Positions 36,076-44,978 are shown, counted from the stretch's first letter. The stretch is DNA of 64,000 nt from Bifidobacterium stellenboschense (GCF_000741785.1 NZ_JGZP01000005.1:1-64000), one strand, 5' to 3'. Program-made: numbers and translations. Notes: generated from the sequence alone by a model not told the origin.

Positions 36076-38331
36076 ATGCCGAAAAAGAAGTCCCTTACCG
36101 TTCGACGTGTGCTCACTTTGCTGTTGGCCTATATCATGCTGTGCGTCGGCGGTGGCGTGGTGGTGGCCACGCTGGTTTCCCCCGCCGTGTTCGCCGCGAA
36201 CTCGGTGGCCAAGGCCGTGGTGCCGTCGCTGAAGGTCGAGGGCGTCGATTTCGACGTGACCTCGCTGCCGCAGAAGTCCGTCATGTACGCCTCCGACGGC
36301 ACGACGAAGATCGCCGAGTTCTACGCCGACAACCGTACCGTCGTGCCGCTCAAGAACATCTCGAAGGTCATGCAGCAGGCCGTGGTCGCGCGTGAGGACC
36401 GTCGATTCTTCAAGCATCACGGCGTCGACGTGCAGGGCGTCATGCGCGCCTTCTTCCAGACGTTCGTGAAGAAGGGCGATACGCAGGGCGGTTCGACCCT
36501 CACCCAGCAGTACGTGAAGAACGTGCTCGCCATGCAGGCCCGCGAGGACGACGACCCGATCGCCGAATACCACGCCTCCGAGCAGACCGTCGCGCGCAAG
36601 GTGCGCGAGATGCTCATCGCCGTGCAGATGGAGAAGCAGTACTCGAAGCTCGAGATCCTGCAGGGCTATCTCAACATCGCCCAGTTCGGCAACCACAACC
36701 TCTACGGCGTGGAGAGCGCCGCGAAGCGCTACTTCAACGTGTCCGCCAAGGATCTGAACGTCGTGCAGGCCGCGACCATCGCCGCCATCACGAAGAACCC
36801 CGCCAAGTACGATCCGACCAGCGAGGAGAACATCAAGGAGTCCCAGAAGCAGCGCAACATCGTGCTCGACCTGATGCTGCAGGAGGGGTACATCACCCAG
36901 AAGCAGCATGACGAGGCCGCCAAGACGCCGCTCAAGGACACGCTCAACGTGCAGTCCATCGAATCCGGATGCCAGGTGGCCGGCGACGCCGCGTTCTTCT
37001 GCGACTACGTGACCCGCCAGATCCTCAAGAACCAGGAGTTCGGCAAGACCGAGGAGGAGCGCAACAAGCTGCTCAAGGAGGGCGGCCTGTCGATCGTCAC
37101 CACGATGGACGTGAACGCGAACAACATCGCGATGCAGACGGCGCGCGACACCGTCCCACCGAACGATCCGACCGGCTTCGAGATCGCGATCGCCTCGATC
37201 CGCCCCGGCACCGGCGAGGTGCTCGGCTTCGGCATCAACCGTACCTACGACGCCACCGATCTGGCGAAGACCGATTCGACCCGAACGGCCGTCAACTACG
37301 CGGTCGACGAGCAGGACGGCGGCGGTTGGGGCTTCCAGCCGGGCTCCACATGGAAGCCGATCAACCTGATCGCGTGGATGCAGAAGGGCAAGTCCATCAA
37401 CCAGTACCTGCGCACCTCCACCGCGTACAACACGGCGAGCTTCAGCTGCAACGGCTACGCGTTCGCCGGCACGTGGAACGTCCAGAACTCCGGCGGCGGC
37501 ACCTCGAACGAAAGCCCGCTGCAGGGCCTCGTGCTCTCGCACAACACCACGCAGGCCTCGATGACCCAGCAGATCGGCCTGTGCGCGATCGCGGACGCCG
37601 CCAAGCAGGTCGGCTACCACAACTCGATCCAGGGCCATGAGGACGTCTACGACTCCAACTCCTTCCAGCCGCCGATGGTGATCGGCACCGTGCAGGCCTC
37701 GCCGCTCACCATGGCGAACGTGTACGCGACCATCGCCGCCAAGGGCGTGGAATGCACCCCGATCGCCATCACCAAGATGACCGACCGTTCCGGCAAGAAC
37801 TACAAGGTGCCGTCCGCGAACTGCCATCAGGCCATCGACCCGGAGATCGCGGAGACCACCGCCTACGCGATCAACCAGGGCGTCGTCCGCTCCGGCGGCA
37901 ACGCCGTGGACGCGCAGCTGAGCGGCGGCCGCAAGACCTTCGCGAAGACCGGTACGAACGAGGACACCTACATGCTCACCGGCGGCTTCATCCCGCAGGT
38001 GGCGACGTTCGTGGCCGTCGGCAACGCGGAATCGCCGCAGTCGTTCAACTACAAGACGATCAACGGCGTGTACCGCCCGACCTGGTACGGCATGTACATC
38101 GCCGAGCCGGCGTGGAAGCAGTTCATGCAGACCTACGTCGACACGGCCGGCATCCCGATCGACAACAGCTACGGCAACCCGAGCGCGAAGTACACGGGCG
38201 GAAGCACCACCACGTACAGCGGCACGGGTTCGGGCACGACCGGCACGACCACCCAGCAGGGAACCGCCGGCACGACCACGCAGCAAGGCACGACCGGAAC
38301 CACGACCCAGCAGGGCACGACCGGCCAGTGA
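36076..38331 (+). CDS. Class A penicillin-binding protein (bifunctional)
   Basis: Polymerises and cross-links peptidoglycan; 751 residues. After a short basic cytoplasmic tail and one transmembrane anchor (about 12-40), the glycosyltransferase (GT51) domain has EDRRFFKHHG with the catalytic Glu, and GGSTLTQQYVKN. The transpeptidase domain has STWKP (active-site Ser), SHN (S-x-N) and KTGTNE. All motifs are intact. The C terminus is a Thr/Gln/Gly repeat (TTTQQGT units), a flexible wall-facing tail common in actinobacterial PBP1-type proteins. ATG 36067 is also in frame, but lies inside a TAGAAT box. The gene stands alone, followed by a strong stem-loop. Confidence 0.95.
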   Translation: MPKKKSLTVRRVLTLLLAYIMLCVGGGVVVATLVSPAVFAANSVAKAVVPSLKVEGVDFDVTSLPQKSVMYASDGTTKIAEFYADNRTVVPLKNISKVMQQAVVAREDRRFFKHHGVDVQGVMRAFFQTFVKKGDTQGGSTLTQQYVKNVLAMQAREDDDPIAEYHASEQTVARKVREMLIAVQMEKQYSKLEILQGYLNIAQFGNHNLYGVESAAKRYFNVSAKDLNVVQAATIAAITKNPAKYDPTSEENIKESQKQRNIVLDLMLQEGYITQKQHDEAAKTPLKDTLNVQSIESGCQVAGDAAFFCDYVTRQILKNQEFGKTEEERNKLLKEGGLSIVTTMDVNANNIAMQTARDTVPPNDPTGFEIAIASIRPGTGEVLGFGINRTYDATDLAKTDSTRTAVNYAVDEQDGGGWGFQPGSTWKPINLIAWMQKGKSINQYLRTSTAYNTASFSCNGYAFAGTWNVQNSGGGTSNESPLQGLVLSHNTTQASMTQQIGLCAIADAAKQVGYHNSIQGHEDVYDSNSFQPPMVIGTVQASPLTMANVYATIAAKGVECTPIAITKMTDRSGKNYKVPSANCHQAIDPEIAETTAYAINQGVVRSGGNAVDAQLSGGRKTFAKTGTNEDTYMLTGGFIPQVATFVAVGNAESPQSFNYKTINGVYRPTWYGMYIAEPAWKQFMQTYVDTAGIPIDNSYGNPSAKYTGGSTTTYSGTGSGTTGTTTQQGTAGTTTQQGTTGTTTQQGTTGQ

Positions 38332-38374
38332 GCAGGTAGCCCGGCCGTCTTCCGAGGGCCGGACGCCCGACGGT

Positions 38375-38411
38375 CGAACGCCCACCGCATCCCACATGCG
38401 GTGGGCGTTCG
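38375..38411 (+). terminator. Strong stem-loop after the penicillin-binding protein gene
   Basis: A perfect 16-bp stem (38375-38390 with 38396-38411) around CCCAC. No T-run follows. Its end overlaps TTCGGC at 38409-38414, a possible -35 box for the next gene. Confidence 0.65.
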
Positions 38412-38438
38412 GCATACTTGCGGCTTCGACGTTAGAAT
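38409..38438 (+). promoter_or_regulatory. Putative promoter of the oxidoreductase gene
   Basis: TTCGGC (38409-38414), 18 bases, TAGAAT (38433-38438). The -35 match is modest; the -10 is good. Confidence 0.4.
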
Positions 38439-38481
38439 GGCTAGGGACAGTCATCGCCAATCATCGAAGGGGGACAACATC

Positions 38482-39825
38482 ATGGCGGAAGACACCACGG
38501 CATACGGCGGCGCAATCGGGGCGACGGCGAACGTCGAAGGGCCGAGCGGATTCGATTTCCGCGGGCTCGACGTGACGAACACCGTCGAGGCCTCGGATAC
38601 GGGCAAGCCGGCCGGCAAGTCCGGCAAAGGCACGAAGGGCGGCAAGGGCAAGGCCGCGAAATCGGCGAAGGCCGCGGCGAAGGCGGGCAAGTCCGGCAAG
38701 CCGTCCAAGGGTGCGGCGGGGGAGAACCCCGCCAAGGACGCCGGTCCGCTGCTGTTCCGTCCGATCACCCTGCGCGGTCTCACCATCCGCAACCGCATCT
38801 GGCTGCCGCCGATGGACACGTATTCCGCGTTCGCGCAGGACGGCCGTCCGACGCCGTTCCACTACCAGCATTACGTGTCGCGCGCGATGGGCGGCTTCGG
38901 TCTGATCATCGCCGAAGCGACCGCTGTAGCGCCGGAGGGGCGCATCTCGCCGAACGACGTGGGCCTGTGGGCCGACTGGCAGATCGACTCGTGGAAGTGG
39001 ATCGTCGAAGGCATCAAGGCGACCGGCGCCGCCGCAGCCATCCAGCTCAACCATGCGGGCCGCAAGGGCTCGACCGGATCGTTCACCGTCGGCTACGAGC
39101 GTGAGACCGTTCCCGGGGAGGCCGGCGGTTGGCCGGTCGTCGCGCCGAGCGCCATCCCGTTCGGCGGCTACGCGACGCCGCGCGCGCTCTCCGTCGACGA
39201 GATCCACGGACTGGTCGGCGCGTTCGCCGCCGCCGCGGGCCGCGCCGTCGCCGCCGGATTCCAGGCGATCGAGATCCATGCCGCGCACGGCTACCTCATC
39301 TCCCAGTTCCTCGACCCGCTGGGCAACGAGCGCGACGACGAATACGGCGGCGGCTTCGAAGGCCGCACGCGCTTCCTGCTCGAAGTCGCCGACGCGATCC
39401 GCGGCGTCATCCCGGACGACATGCCGCTGCTCGTGCGCGTCTCCGCCACCGACTGGGCGGCGGGCGGATGGGACCTCGACCAGACGGTCGCGCTCGCGCA
39501 GCTGCTCAAGGCGCACGGCGTCGACCTGGTCGACGTGTCCACCGGCGGCATCATCGCCGGCGTGACGGTTCCGGTCAAGCCCGACTATCAGGTGCCGTTC
39601 TCCGCGCAGGTGCGCAAGCGCGCCGAAGTGCCGGTCACCGCGGTCGGCCTCATCACGAAGCCGAAGCAGGCGGAGAAGGTGCTCGCCAAGGGTAAGGCCG
39701 ACGCGGTCGAGATTGGCCGCGCCGCGCTGCGCGACCCGTACTGGCCGCTGCGCGCCGCCGACAAGCTCGGCGTGCCCGTCACCGAAGCCCCCTACCAGCC
39801 CCAGTACGTGCGCGGCGCCTACTGA
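38482..39825 (+). CDS. Old Yellow Enzyme family NADH:flavin oxidoreductase
   Basis: FMN-dependent reductase acting on activated double bonds; 447 residues. The barrel starts near residue 90 (LFRPITLRGLTIRNRIWLPPMDTY) and has QLNHAGRKG, the catalytic-type HAAHGYLISQFLDP segment and the FMN-phosphate site near VEIGRAALRDPYWPL, typical of the YqjM/NamA subgroup. The first 85 residues are unusual: an acidic start, then a Lys/Gly/Ala-rich stretch (about 40-80, GKSGKGTKGGKGKAAKSAK) unlike anything in the family's usual N terminus. It might bind nucleic acid or polyphosphate. AAGGGGG at 38466-38472 decides ATG 38482. Physiological substrate unknown. Confidence 0.92.
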   Translation: MAEDTTAYGGAIGATANVEGPSGFDFRGLDVTNTVEASDTGKPAGKSGKGTKGGKGKAAKSAKAAAKAGKSGKPSKGAAGENPAKDAGPLLFRPITLRGLTIRNRIWLPPMDTYSAFAQDGRPTPFHYQHYVSRAMGGFGLIIAEATAVAPEGRISPNDVGLWADWQIDSWKWIVEGIKATGAAAAIQLNHAGRKGSTGSFTVGYERETVPGEAGGWPVVAPSAIPFGGYATPRALSVDEIHGLVGAFAAAAGRAVAAGFQAIEIHAAHGYLISQFLDPLGNERDDEYGGGFEGRTRFLLEVADAIRGVIPDDMPLLVRVSATDWAAGGWDLDQTVALAQLLKAHGVDLVDVSTGGIIAGVTVPVKPDYQVPFSAQVRKRAEVPVTAVGLITKPKQAEKVLAKGKADAVEIGRAALRDPYWPLRAADKLGVPVTEAPYQPQYVRGAY

Positions 39826-39835
39826 TTTCCCCGTT

Positions 39836-39882
39836 GGCCCCCTCTGATGAGGGGGCTGTCGGTGGAACCGACTGGGGGAGAG
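39836..39882 (+). repeat. REP-family element, CCCCCTC subtype
   Basis: GGCCCCCTCTGATGAGGGGGC, stem GTCGGT/ACCGAC around GGA, tail TGGGGGAGAGG. It lies between the oxidoreductase and pyrD. Confidence 0.85.
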
Positions 39883-39944
39883 GCAGGCCGGGTAATCCGC
39901 TTGACCGCATGACAGTTCGCGCAAACAGTGCCACAATGGGAACC

Positions 39945-41096
39945 ATGAGTTACGTTTCGGATAGCTTCTGGCATGACGCGGTCAACAAGGCGACCTGCGA
40001 TCTGTTCACCTTCGGCTACAAGCACGTCATCAAACCCAATTTCGTCTTCAACGTGCCGCCGGACGAGGCGCACGACCGCATGATCGCGTTCTGCCGCGTG
40101 GTCAAGCACATCCCGCCGCTGCTGTGGGCGGAACGCACGATGCTCGACTACACCGATCCGATTCTCGAGACCACGGTGATGGGCGTCGACTTCGCGAACC
40201 CGTTCGGCCTGTCCGCCGGACTCGACAAGAACTGCGACATGCCGGTCCTGCTCGACAACGCCGGCTTCGGATTCGAGACGGTCGGCTCCACCACGGCGCG
40301 CCCGTGCCCCGGCAATCCGAAGCCGTGGTTCCACCGTCTGCCCGAATACGATTCGATGATGGTGCACGTGGGCCTCGCGAACATCGGCTCCGACAAGGTC
40401 ATCGACCGCGCGGAGAAGGCGTGGACGCACGCGCACGACATGCAGATGTCCGTCTCGATCGCCCGCACCAACGACGACAAGTGCGGCGACCTCGACGAGG
40501 GCATCGAGGACTACTGCATCTCGATGCGCCGCGCCGCCGGACGCACCGCGATGGTTGAAGTGAACGTGTCCTGCCCGAACACGCATGTGGGCGAGCCGTT
40601 CACCGCCTCGCCCGAGGCGCTCGACAAGCTGTTCGACGCGCTCGACAGGATCGACCGCCCGCAGCCGACGCTCGTCAAGATGCCGCTCAACAAGCCGTGG
40701 GAGGAGTTCCGCGACCTGCTCGACGTGCTCGCCGAACACAACGTGCAGGGCGTCTCGCTTGCCAACCTCAACAAGGACCGCACCGGCCTCGCCATCCCGC
40801 ACGAGTGGGAGGGCGGACTGTCCGGCGGCCCGTGTACGGACGCCAGCGAGGCGCTGGTCGCGAAGGTACGCCGCGAATACGGCGACCGGTTCGCGATCGC
40901 CGGCATCGGCGGCGTGTTCACGCCCGAACAGGCGTATGCGAGGATTCGCGCCGGCGCCGATCTGGTCATGTTCATCTCGTCGCTCATGTACCGCGGCCCC
41001 CAGCAGATCACGGTATTGAAGCGCGGCCTCGCCGAGCTGCTGCGCCGCGACGGGTTCTCCTCCGTCTCCGAAGCCGTCGGCGTCGATGCCGAGTGA
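39945..41096 (+). CDS. pyrD: Dihydroorotate dehydrogenase
   Basis: Oxidises dihydroorotate to orotate in pyrimidine synthesis; 383 residues. The N-terminal 50 residues (FWHDAVNKATCDLFTFGYKH, then VPPDEAHDRM) resemble the membrane-binding helices of class 2, quinone-linked enzymes. FMN-binding features follow: NPFGLSAGLDKN, VGSTTARP, then IAGIGGVFTPEQA. The catalytic loop reads NVSCPNTH; class 2 enzymes have Ser where this has Cys, the class 1 base. The enzyme may therefore be a mixed form. ATG 39945 is preceded by GGGAACC; upstream ATGs run into a REP element. The neighbouring pyrK and other pyr genes are absent from the window. Confidence 0.9.
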   Translation: MSYVSDSFWHDAVNKATCDLFTFGYKHVIKPNFVFNVPPDEAHDRMIAFCRVVKHIPPLLWAERTMLDYTDPILETTVMGVDFANPFGLSAGLDKNCDMPVLLDNAGFGFETVGSTTARPCPGNPKPWFHRLPEYDSMMVHVGLANIGSDKVIDRAEKAWTHAHDMQMSVSIARTNDDKCGDLDEGIEDYCISMRRAAGRTAMVEVNVSCPNTHVGEPFTASPEALDKLFDALDRIDRPQPTLVKMPLNKPWEEFRDLLDVLAEHNVQGVSLANLNKDRTGLAIPHEWEGGLSGGPCTDASEALVAKVRREYGDRFAIAGIGGVFTPEQAYARIRAGADLVMFISSLMYRGPQQITVLKRGLAELLRRDGFSSVSEAVGVDAE

Positions 41097-41109
41097 GCTT
41101 GTGTTTCCC

Positions 41110-41142
41110 GCCCCCGCTGGCTTCCTGCCGGCGGGGGCTTTG
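41110..41142 (+). terminator. REP-type hairpin likely terminating pyrD
   Basis: GCCCCCGC and GCGGGGGC arms around an extended loop, then CTTTGT. The T-run is short. Confidence 0.5.
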
Positions 41143-41300
41143 TCGTCCGGGGTGTGTGGGTTGGGCTTCCCACTTGTTCTTGCCCCCGCTGGCGGGGGCT
41201 TGTAGGTAGATGGTTCGACTAATACGCATTCAATAGCGTTCTTGCCCCCGCTGGCGGAGCTGTCGTCCGGGGTGTGTGGGTTGGGCTTCCACTTGTTTCC

Positions 41301-41434
41301 GCCCCCGCTGGCGGGGGCTGTCGGCTTTGCCGACTGGGGGTGGTCGTGGCGATGGCCGTGCGGTGGTCACGGCGGTGATGTCGGGGAACCACCCTCAGTC
41401 CCGCTTCCGCGGGACAGTTCCCGCCAGCGGGAGC
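41301..41434. repeat. Inverted pair of REP-family elements (BIME-like)
   Basis: A forward element (41301-41346; second stem GTCGGC/GCCGAC) faces a reverse element (41388-41434; second stem GTCCCGC/GCGGGAC) across about 40 bases. The two second stems differ in sequence, yet each is self-complementary. Confidence 0.8.
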
Positions 41435-41506
41435 GGAGTGGGGCGTCGTCCGGTGGTTTCCCTCCTGCTGGCGGGAGCGGAAGGGAATCACCTATGTTGT
41501 TTTTTG

Positions 41507-41524
41507 TTCGCTAACGTTTGCAAA
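41507..41524 (+). promoter_or_regulatory. LacI-type operator-like palindrome
   Basis: TTCGCTAACGTTTGCAAA is an imperfect palindrome centred on the CG of AACGTT, like sites of LacI-family sugar regulators. It lies upstream of the promoter of the deoR-galT-galK operon. The word TAACGTTTGC recurs upstream of the glucokinase (54050-54059). Confidence 0.4.
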
Positions 41525-41559
41525 ACTACAAAAAGAGTACGCGAAACGCACAACTCGGT

Positions 41560-41588
41560 TTGAACTATGGGTGATTGTGTGCGATAAT
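41560..41588 (+). promoter_or_regulatory. Promoter of the deoR-galT-galK operon
   Basis: TTGAAC (41560-41565), 17 bases, GATAAT (41583-41588). The ATG at 41595 lies at the expected transcription start, so the message is probably leaderless. Confidence 0.75.
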
Positions 41589-41594
41589 GTTCAT

Positions 41595-42404
41595 ATGATA
41601 TCGTCACAACGTCAACACCTGATACTGAGCAGGCTTCGCACCCGAGGCGCCGTGCGCATCACGGCCCTCAGCAAGGAACTCGGCGTTTCCGCGATGACCA
41701 TCCGCCGCGATATCGCCGAACTCGCCGACAAGGGGCTCCTCAAGCGGGTCCACGGCGGCGCCGTCACCACCTCCACGCTGCTAAGCGAGCCGCTGTTCTC
41801 TGTAAAGTCGCAGATGGACATCGGTCTGAAGGACGCGATCGCGCAGGAGGCCGTCAAATACGTGGCCCCCGGCGACGTGATCGCCATCGGCGGCGGCACC
41901 ACCGCCTACGTCTTCGCCCAGCATCTGCTGGAAAGCCAGCAGGCCGCGGGCATCACCATCCTCACCAACTCGATCCCTGTCGCCGAACTCGTGCAGGCGC
42001 TCGAATCGAAGGACGTGGAGGTGATCGTCACCGGAGGCGTCATCACCCGATCGAACTCGCTCGTCGGCCCCATCGCCGACAAGGTCGTCGCCTCGCTGCG
42101 CGTCAACACCGTCTTCCTCGGCACGCACTCCGTGTCGATCCCCCGCGGCTTCCTCATGCCCAACTCGCTGGAGGCCGCCACCGATATGGCGATGATGGAC
42201 ATCGCCGATCGCACCATCATCTTGACCGACCACACCAAGTGGAGCTGCACATCGCTGTCGCTGTTCGCGCGGTTCGACCAGGTGGACACGGTCATCACCG
42301 ACGACGGTCTCGACCCCGATACCGCCGCCAAAACGAAGGAACTGGTCAAGGAGCTCGTGCTGGCCGAACAGACCGAGCCCGTACAGGAAAGTGAGCAGGA
42401 ATAA
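41595..42404 (+). CDS. DeoR-family transcriptional regulator of galactose genes
   Basis: A 269-residue regulator. The N-terminal winged helix (about 1-60) has the DeoR signature ISSQRQHLILSRLRTRGAVRITALSKELGVS, TIRRDIAELADKGLLKRVHGGA. The effector domain (about 75-250) has the GDVIAIGGGTTAYVFAQHL sugar-phosphate loop. DeoR proteins usually repress sugar operons and are released by a phosphorylated intermediate. The gene starts without a leader just after its promoter; a GTG at 41571 upstream lies between the -35 and -10 boxes and was rejected. It precedes galT by two bases, so it is expected to control its own operon. Confidence 0.93.
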   Translation: MISSQRQHLILSRLRTRGAVRITALSKELGVSAMTIRRDIAELADKGLLKRVHGGAVTTSTLLSEPLFSVKSQMDIGLKDAIAQEAVKYVAPGDVIAIGGGTTAYVFAQHLLESQQAAGITILTNSIPVAELVQALESKDVEVIVTGGVITRSNSLVGPIADKVVASLRVNTVFLGTHSVSIPRGFLMPNSLEAATDMAMMDIADRTIILTDHTKWSCTSLSLFARFDQVDTVITDDGLDPDTAAKTKELVKELVLAEQTEPVQESEQE

Positions 42405-42406
42405 CC

Positions 42407-43657
42407 ATGACCGAATTCACAGCCTACGAGCCGGGTGCGTATGCGAAGGAGCACATCCGCATCACGCCGACGACGCTCGCCGACGGACGTGACTTCTTCT
42501 ACCTCGACGACGATCCGGAATACGTCTCCGGCGTGAAGACCCGCGAGCTCAAGGACCCGCGCCATCTCGCCTACCGGTTCGCCAACCAGCTGAACGCCGC
42601 CGGCGAGGAGGTGCCGTACGCGGCCCCCGAGATGCGCCGCGACCCGCTGACCGGCGACTGGATCCCGATGGCCACCGCGCGCATGAACCGCCCGATCACC
42701 GCCGGCCCCGGCGCCACCGCCAAGGGCAACCCGCTGGCCGCCCGCAAGCCCGGCGACCCGTACCAGGACGGTGAGGTGCCGGACACCGACTACAACGTCG
42801 TCGTGTTCGAGAACCGCTTCCCGTCAATGGTGCGCGTGCCCGGCCGCTCCGAGGACGTCACCTACGTGGACGGCAACCCGCTGTGGGAGAAGAAGATGGC
42901 CGCGGGCCGCTGCGAGGTCATCTGCTTCGATCCGAACGAGCACGGCCTGCCCGCCGACCTGCCGGTGAGCCGCCTGCGCACCGTCGTCGAGGCGTGGGCG
43001 TTCCGCACCGCCGAAATCTCGAAGATGGACGGCATCGAGCAGATCTTCCCGTTCGAGAACCACGGCGCCGAGATCGGCGTCTCCCTCGCCCACCCGCACG
43101 GCCAGGTCTACTGCTACCCGTTCATCGCCCCGAAGATGGAGCAGGAGCTCAAGCACACCGAGGCCTACCACGAGAAGACCGGCGGCAACCTGCTCAAGGA
43201 TCTGATGAACGCCGAACTCGAAGCCAAGGAGCGCGTCATCATGCGCAACCACAGCTGGGTCGCCTACGTGCCGGCCGCCGCCCGCTGGCCGCTCGAGGTG
43301 CACGTGGCGCCGGTGCGCGACGTGCTCACCCTCGACCAGCTCGACGACCAGGAGCGCTGGGACCTCGCCTCCATGTACTCGCACCTGCTCAAGCGCGGCA
43401 ACGCGTTCTTCGACAAGGGCGACGGCAAGGGCATGGACCTGCCGTACATCGCCGCCTGGCATCAGGCCCCGATCCACGATCCGCGCCGCGAGAACTACCG
43501 TCTCAACCTGCAGTTCTTCTCGTTCCGCCGCGCCGCCAACAAGATCAAGTACCTCGCCGGCTCCGAATCCGGCATGGCCGCCTGGATCTCCGACACGACC
43601 CCGGAGCTCATCGCGAAGCGCTTCCACGAGCTCGGCGACGTCGATATCGCCGACTGA
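42407..43657 (+). CDS. galT: Galactose-1-phosphate uridylyltransferase
   Basis: Leloir-pathway enzyme exchanging UDP between UDP-glucose and galactose-1-phosphate; 416 residues. The active-site HPHGQ (about 229-233) supplies the nucleophilic histidine. Upstream segments NVVVFENRFPSM and GRCEVICFDPNEH and the later W-x-AYVPAAARWPLEVHV are those of GalT, and the C-terminal HQAPIHDPRRENYRLNLQFF is typical. AGGA precedes the ATG. It sits between the deoR-type gene and galK, with a 58-base gap to the latter. In bifidobacteria this step also serves galacto-N-biose and lactose use. Confidence 0.96.
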   Translation: MTEFTAYEPGAYAKEHIRITPTTLADGRDFFYLDDDPEYVSGVKTRELKDPRHLAYRFANQLNAAGEEVPYAAPEMRRDPLTGDWIPMATARMNRPITAGPGATAKGNPLAARKPGDPYQDGEVPDTDYNVVVFENRFPSMVRVPGRSEDVTYVDGNPLWEKKMAAGRCEVICFDPNEHGLPADLPVSRLRTVVEAWAFRTAEISKMDGIEQIFPFENHGAEIGVSLAHPHGQVYCYPFIAPKMEQELKHTEAYHEKTGGNLLKDLMNAELEAKERVIMRNHSWVAYVPAAARWPLEVHVAPVRDVLTLDQLDDQERWDLASMYSHLLKRGNAFFDKGDGKGMDLPYIAAWHQAPIHDPRRENYRLNLQFFSFRRAANKIKYLAGSESGMAAWISDTTPELIAKRFHELGDVDIAD

Positions 43658-43715
43658 CGCCGACACCAACCGACTCCAACAAGGATGTTCCACAAACCAA
43701 GGAAGGAAAACACCA

Positions 43716-44966
43716 ATGGCTGCTGTTGAATTCATCAAGCCGATCTCCCACGAGGACGGCGTCTCCGAGGCGACGAAACTGTTCGTCGACACCTACGGCT
43801 TCGCGCCGGAAGGCGTGTGGGCCGCTCCGGGGCGCGTCAACCTGATCGGCGAGCACACCGACTACAACGCGGGCCTGTGCCTGCCGATCGCGCTGCCGCA
43901 GCGCACGTTCATCGCGCTCAAGCCGCGCGAGGACACCAAGGTGCGCGTCGTCTCCTCCATCTCCCCGGACAAGGTCGCCGAGGCGGACCTCGACGGACTC
44001 AAGGCCCGCGGAGTGGACGGCTGGGCCGCCTACCCGGTGGGTGTCGCCTGGGCGCTGCGCGAGGCCGGCTTCTCCAAGGTGAAGGGCTTCGACGCCGCGT
44101 TCGTCTCCTGCGTGCCGCTCGGCTCCGGTCTGAGCTCCTCCGCCGCGATGACCTGCTCGACCGCGCTCGCCCTCGACGACGTGTACGGCCTCGGCTACGG
44201 CGATTCCGACGCCGGCCGCGTGACCCTCATCAACGCCGCCATCAAGTCCGAGAACGAGATGGCCGGCGCCTCCACCGGCGGCCTCGACCAGAACGCCTCG
44301 ATGCGCTGCACGCCCGGCCACGCGCTGCTGCTCGACTGCCGCCCCGAGCTCACCCCGCTGGAGAACGTCTCCCAGCAGGAGTTCGACCTCGACAAGTACG
44401 GTCTCGAACTGCTCGTCGTCGACACGCAGGCGCCGCACCAGCTCAACGACGGCCAGTACGCCCAGCGCCGCGCCACCTGCGAGGAGGCCGCGAAGATCCT
44501 CGGCGTCGCCAACCTGCGCGTCACCGCCGACGGCATCGCCAAGGCCGACGACCAGTTCCAGGCCCTGAAGGAGACGCTCGACGCCCTGCCCGACGAGACG
44601 ATGAAGAAGCGCGTGCGCCACGTCGTCACCGAGATCGAACGCGTGCGCTCCTTCGTGCGCGCCTTCGCCCAGGGCGACATCGAATCCGCCGGACGCCTGT
44701 TCAACGCGTCCCACGATTCGCTCGCCGCGGACTACGAGGTCACCGTCCCGGAGCTCGACATCGCCGTGGACGTGGCCCGTCACAACGGCGCCTACGGCGC
44801 CCGCATGACCGGCGGCGGCTTCGGCGGCTCCATCATCGCGCTCGTCGACAAGGGCCGCTCCCAGGAGGTCGCCCAGAAGATCGCCGACGAGTTCGACAAG
44901 CAGGGCTTCCACGCCCCGCGCGCCCTCGCCGCCTACGCCGCGGCGAGTGCCTCCCGCGAAGCGTGA
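43716..44966 (+). CDS. galK: Galactokinase
   Basis: Phosphorylates galactose at C1 with ATP; 416 residues. GHMP-kinase features are clear: the galactokinase signature GRVNLIGEHTDYNAG near residue 30, the ATP-binding PLGSGLSSSAAM near residue 130, and the C-terminal ARMTGGGFGGS loop. AAGGAAGG upstream of 43716 sets the start. It closes the deoR-galT-galK operon and is followed by REP-type hairpins that may act as terminators. The gene uses almost only C- or G-ending codons, a sign of high expression. Confidence 0.96.
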   Translation: MAAVEFIKPISHEDGVSEATKLFVDTYGFAPEGVWAAPGRVNLIGEHTDYNAGLCLPIALPQRTFIALKPREDTKVRVVSSISPDKVAEADLDGLKARGVDGWAAYPVGVAWALREAGFSKVKGFDAAFVSCVPLGSGLSSSAAMTCSTALALDDVYGLGYGDSDAGRVTLINAAIKSENEMAGASTGGLDQNASMRCTPGHALLLDCRPELTPLENVSQQEFDLDKYGLELLVVDTQAPHQLNDGQYAQRRATCEEAAKILGVANLRVTADGIAKADDQFQALKETLDALPDETMKKRVRHVVTEIERVRSFVRAFAQGDIESAGRLFNASHDSLAADYEVTVPELDIAVDVARHNGAYGARMTGGGFGGSIIALVDKGRSQEVAQKIADEFDKQGFHAPRALAAYAAASASREA

Positions 44967-44978
44967 CCTTATGATTTC

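Larger units (their letters stand above)
41097..41594. other. Spacer between pyrD and the deoR-type gene, REP-rich
   Basis: About 500 bases without a gene. A hairpin at 41110-41138, followed by TTTGT, probably terminates pyrD. A sequence starting TGTCGTCCGGGGTGTGTGGG at 41141 recurs 120 bases later at 41261, continuing into a REP hairpin each time. An inverted REP pair lies at 41301-41346 and 41388-41434. The promoter of the next gene is at 41560-41588. Confidence 0.6.

Noticed and set aside
35053-38460. A 1135-codon minus-strand frame opposite the Crp-type and penicillin-binding protein genes
   Set aside because: An antisense frame in high-GC DNA; it crosses two well-supported plus-strand genes.
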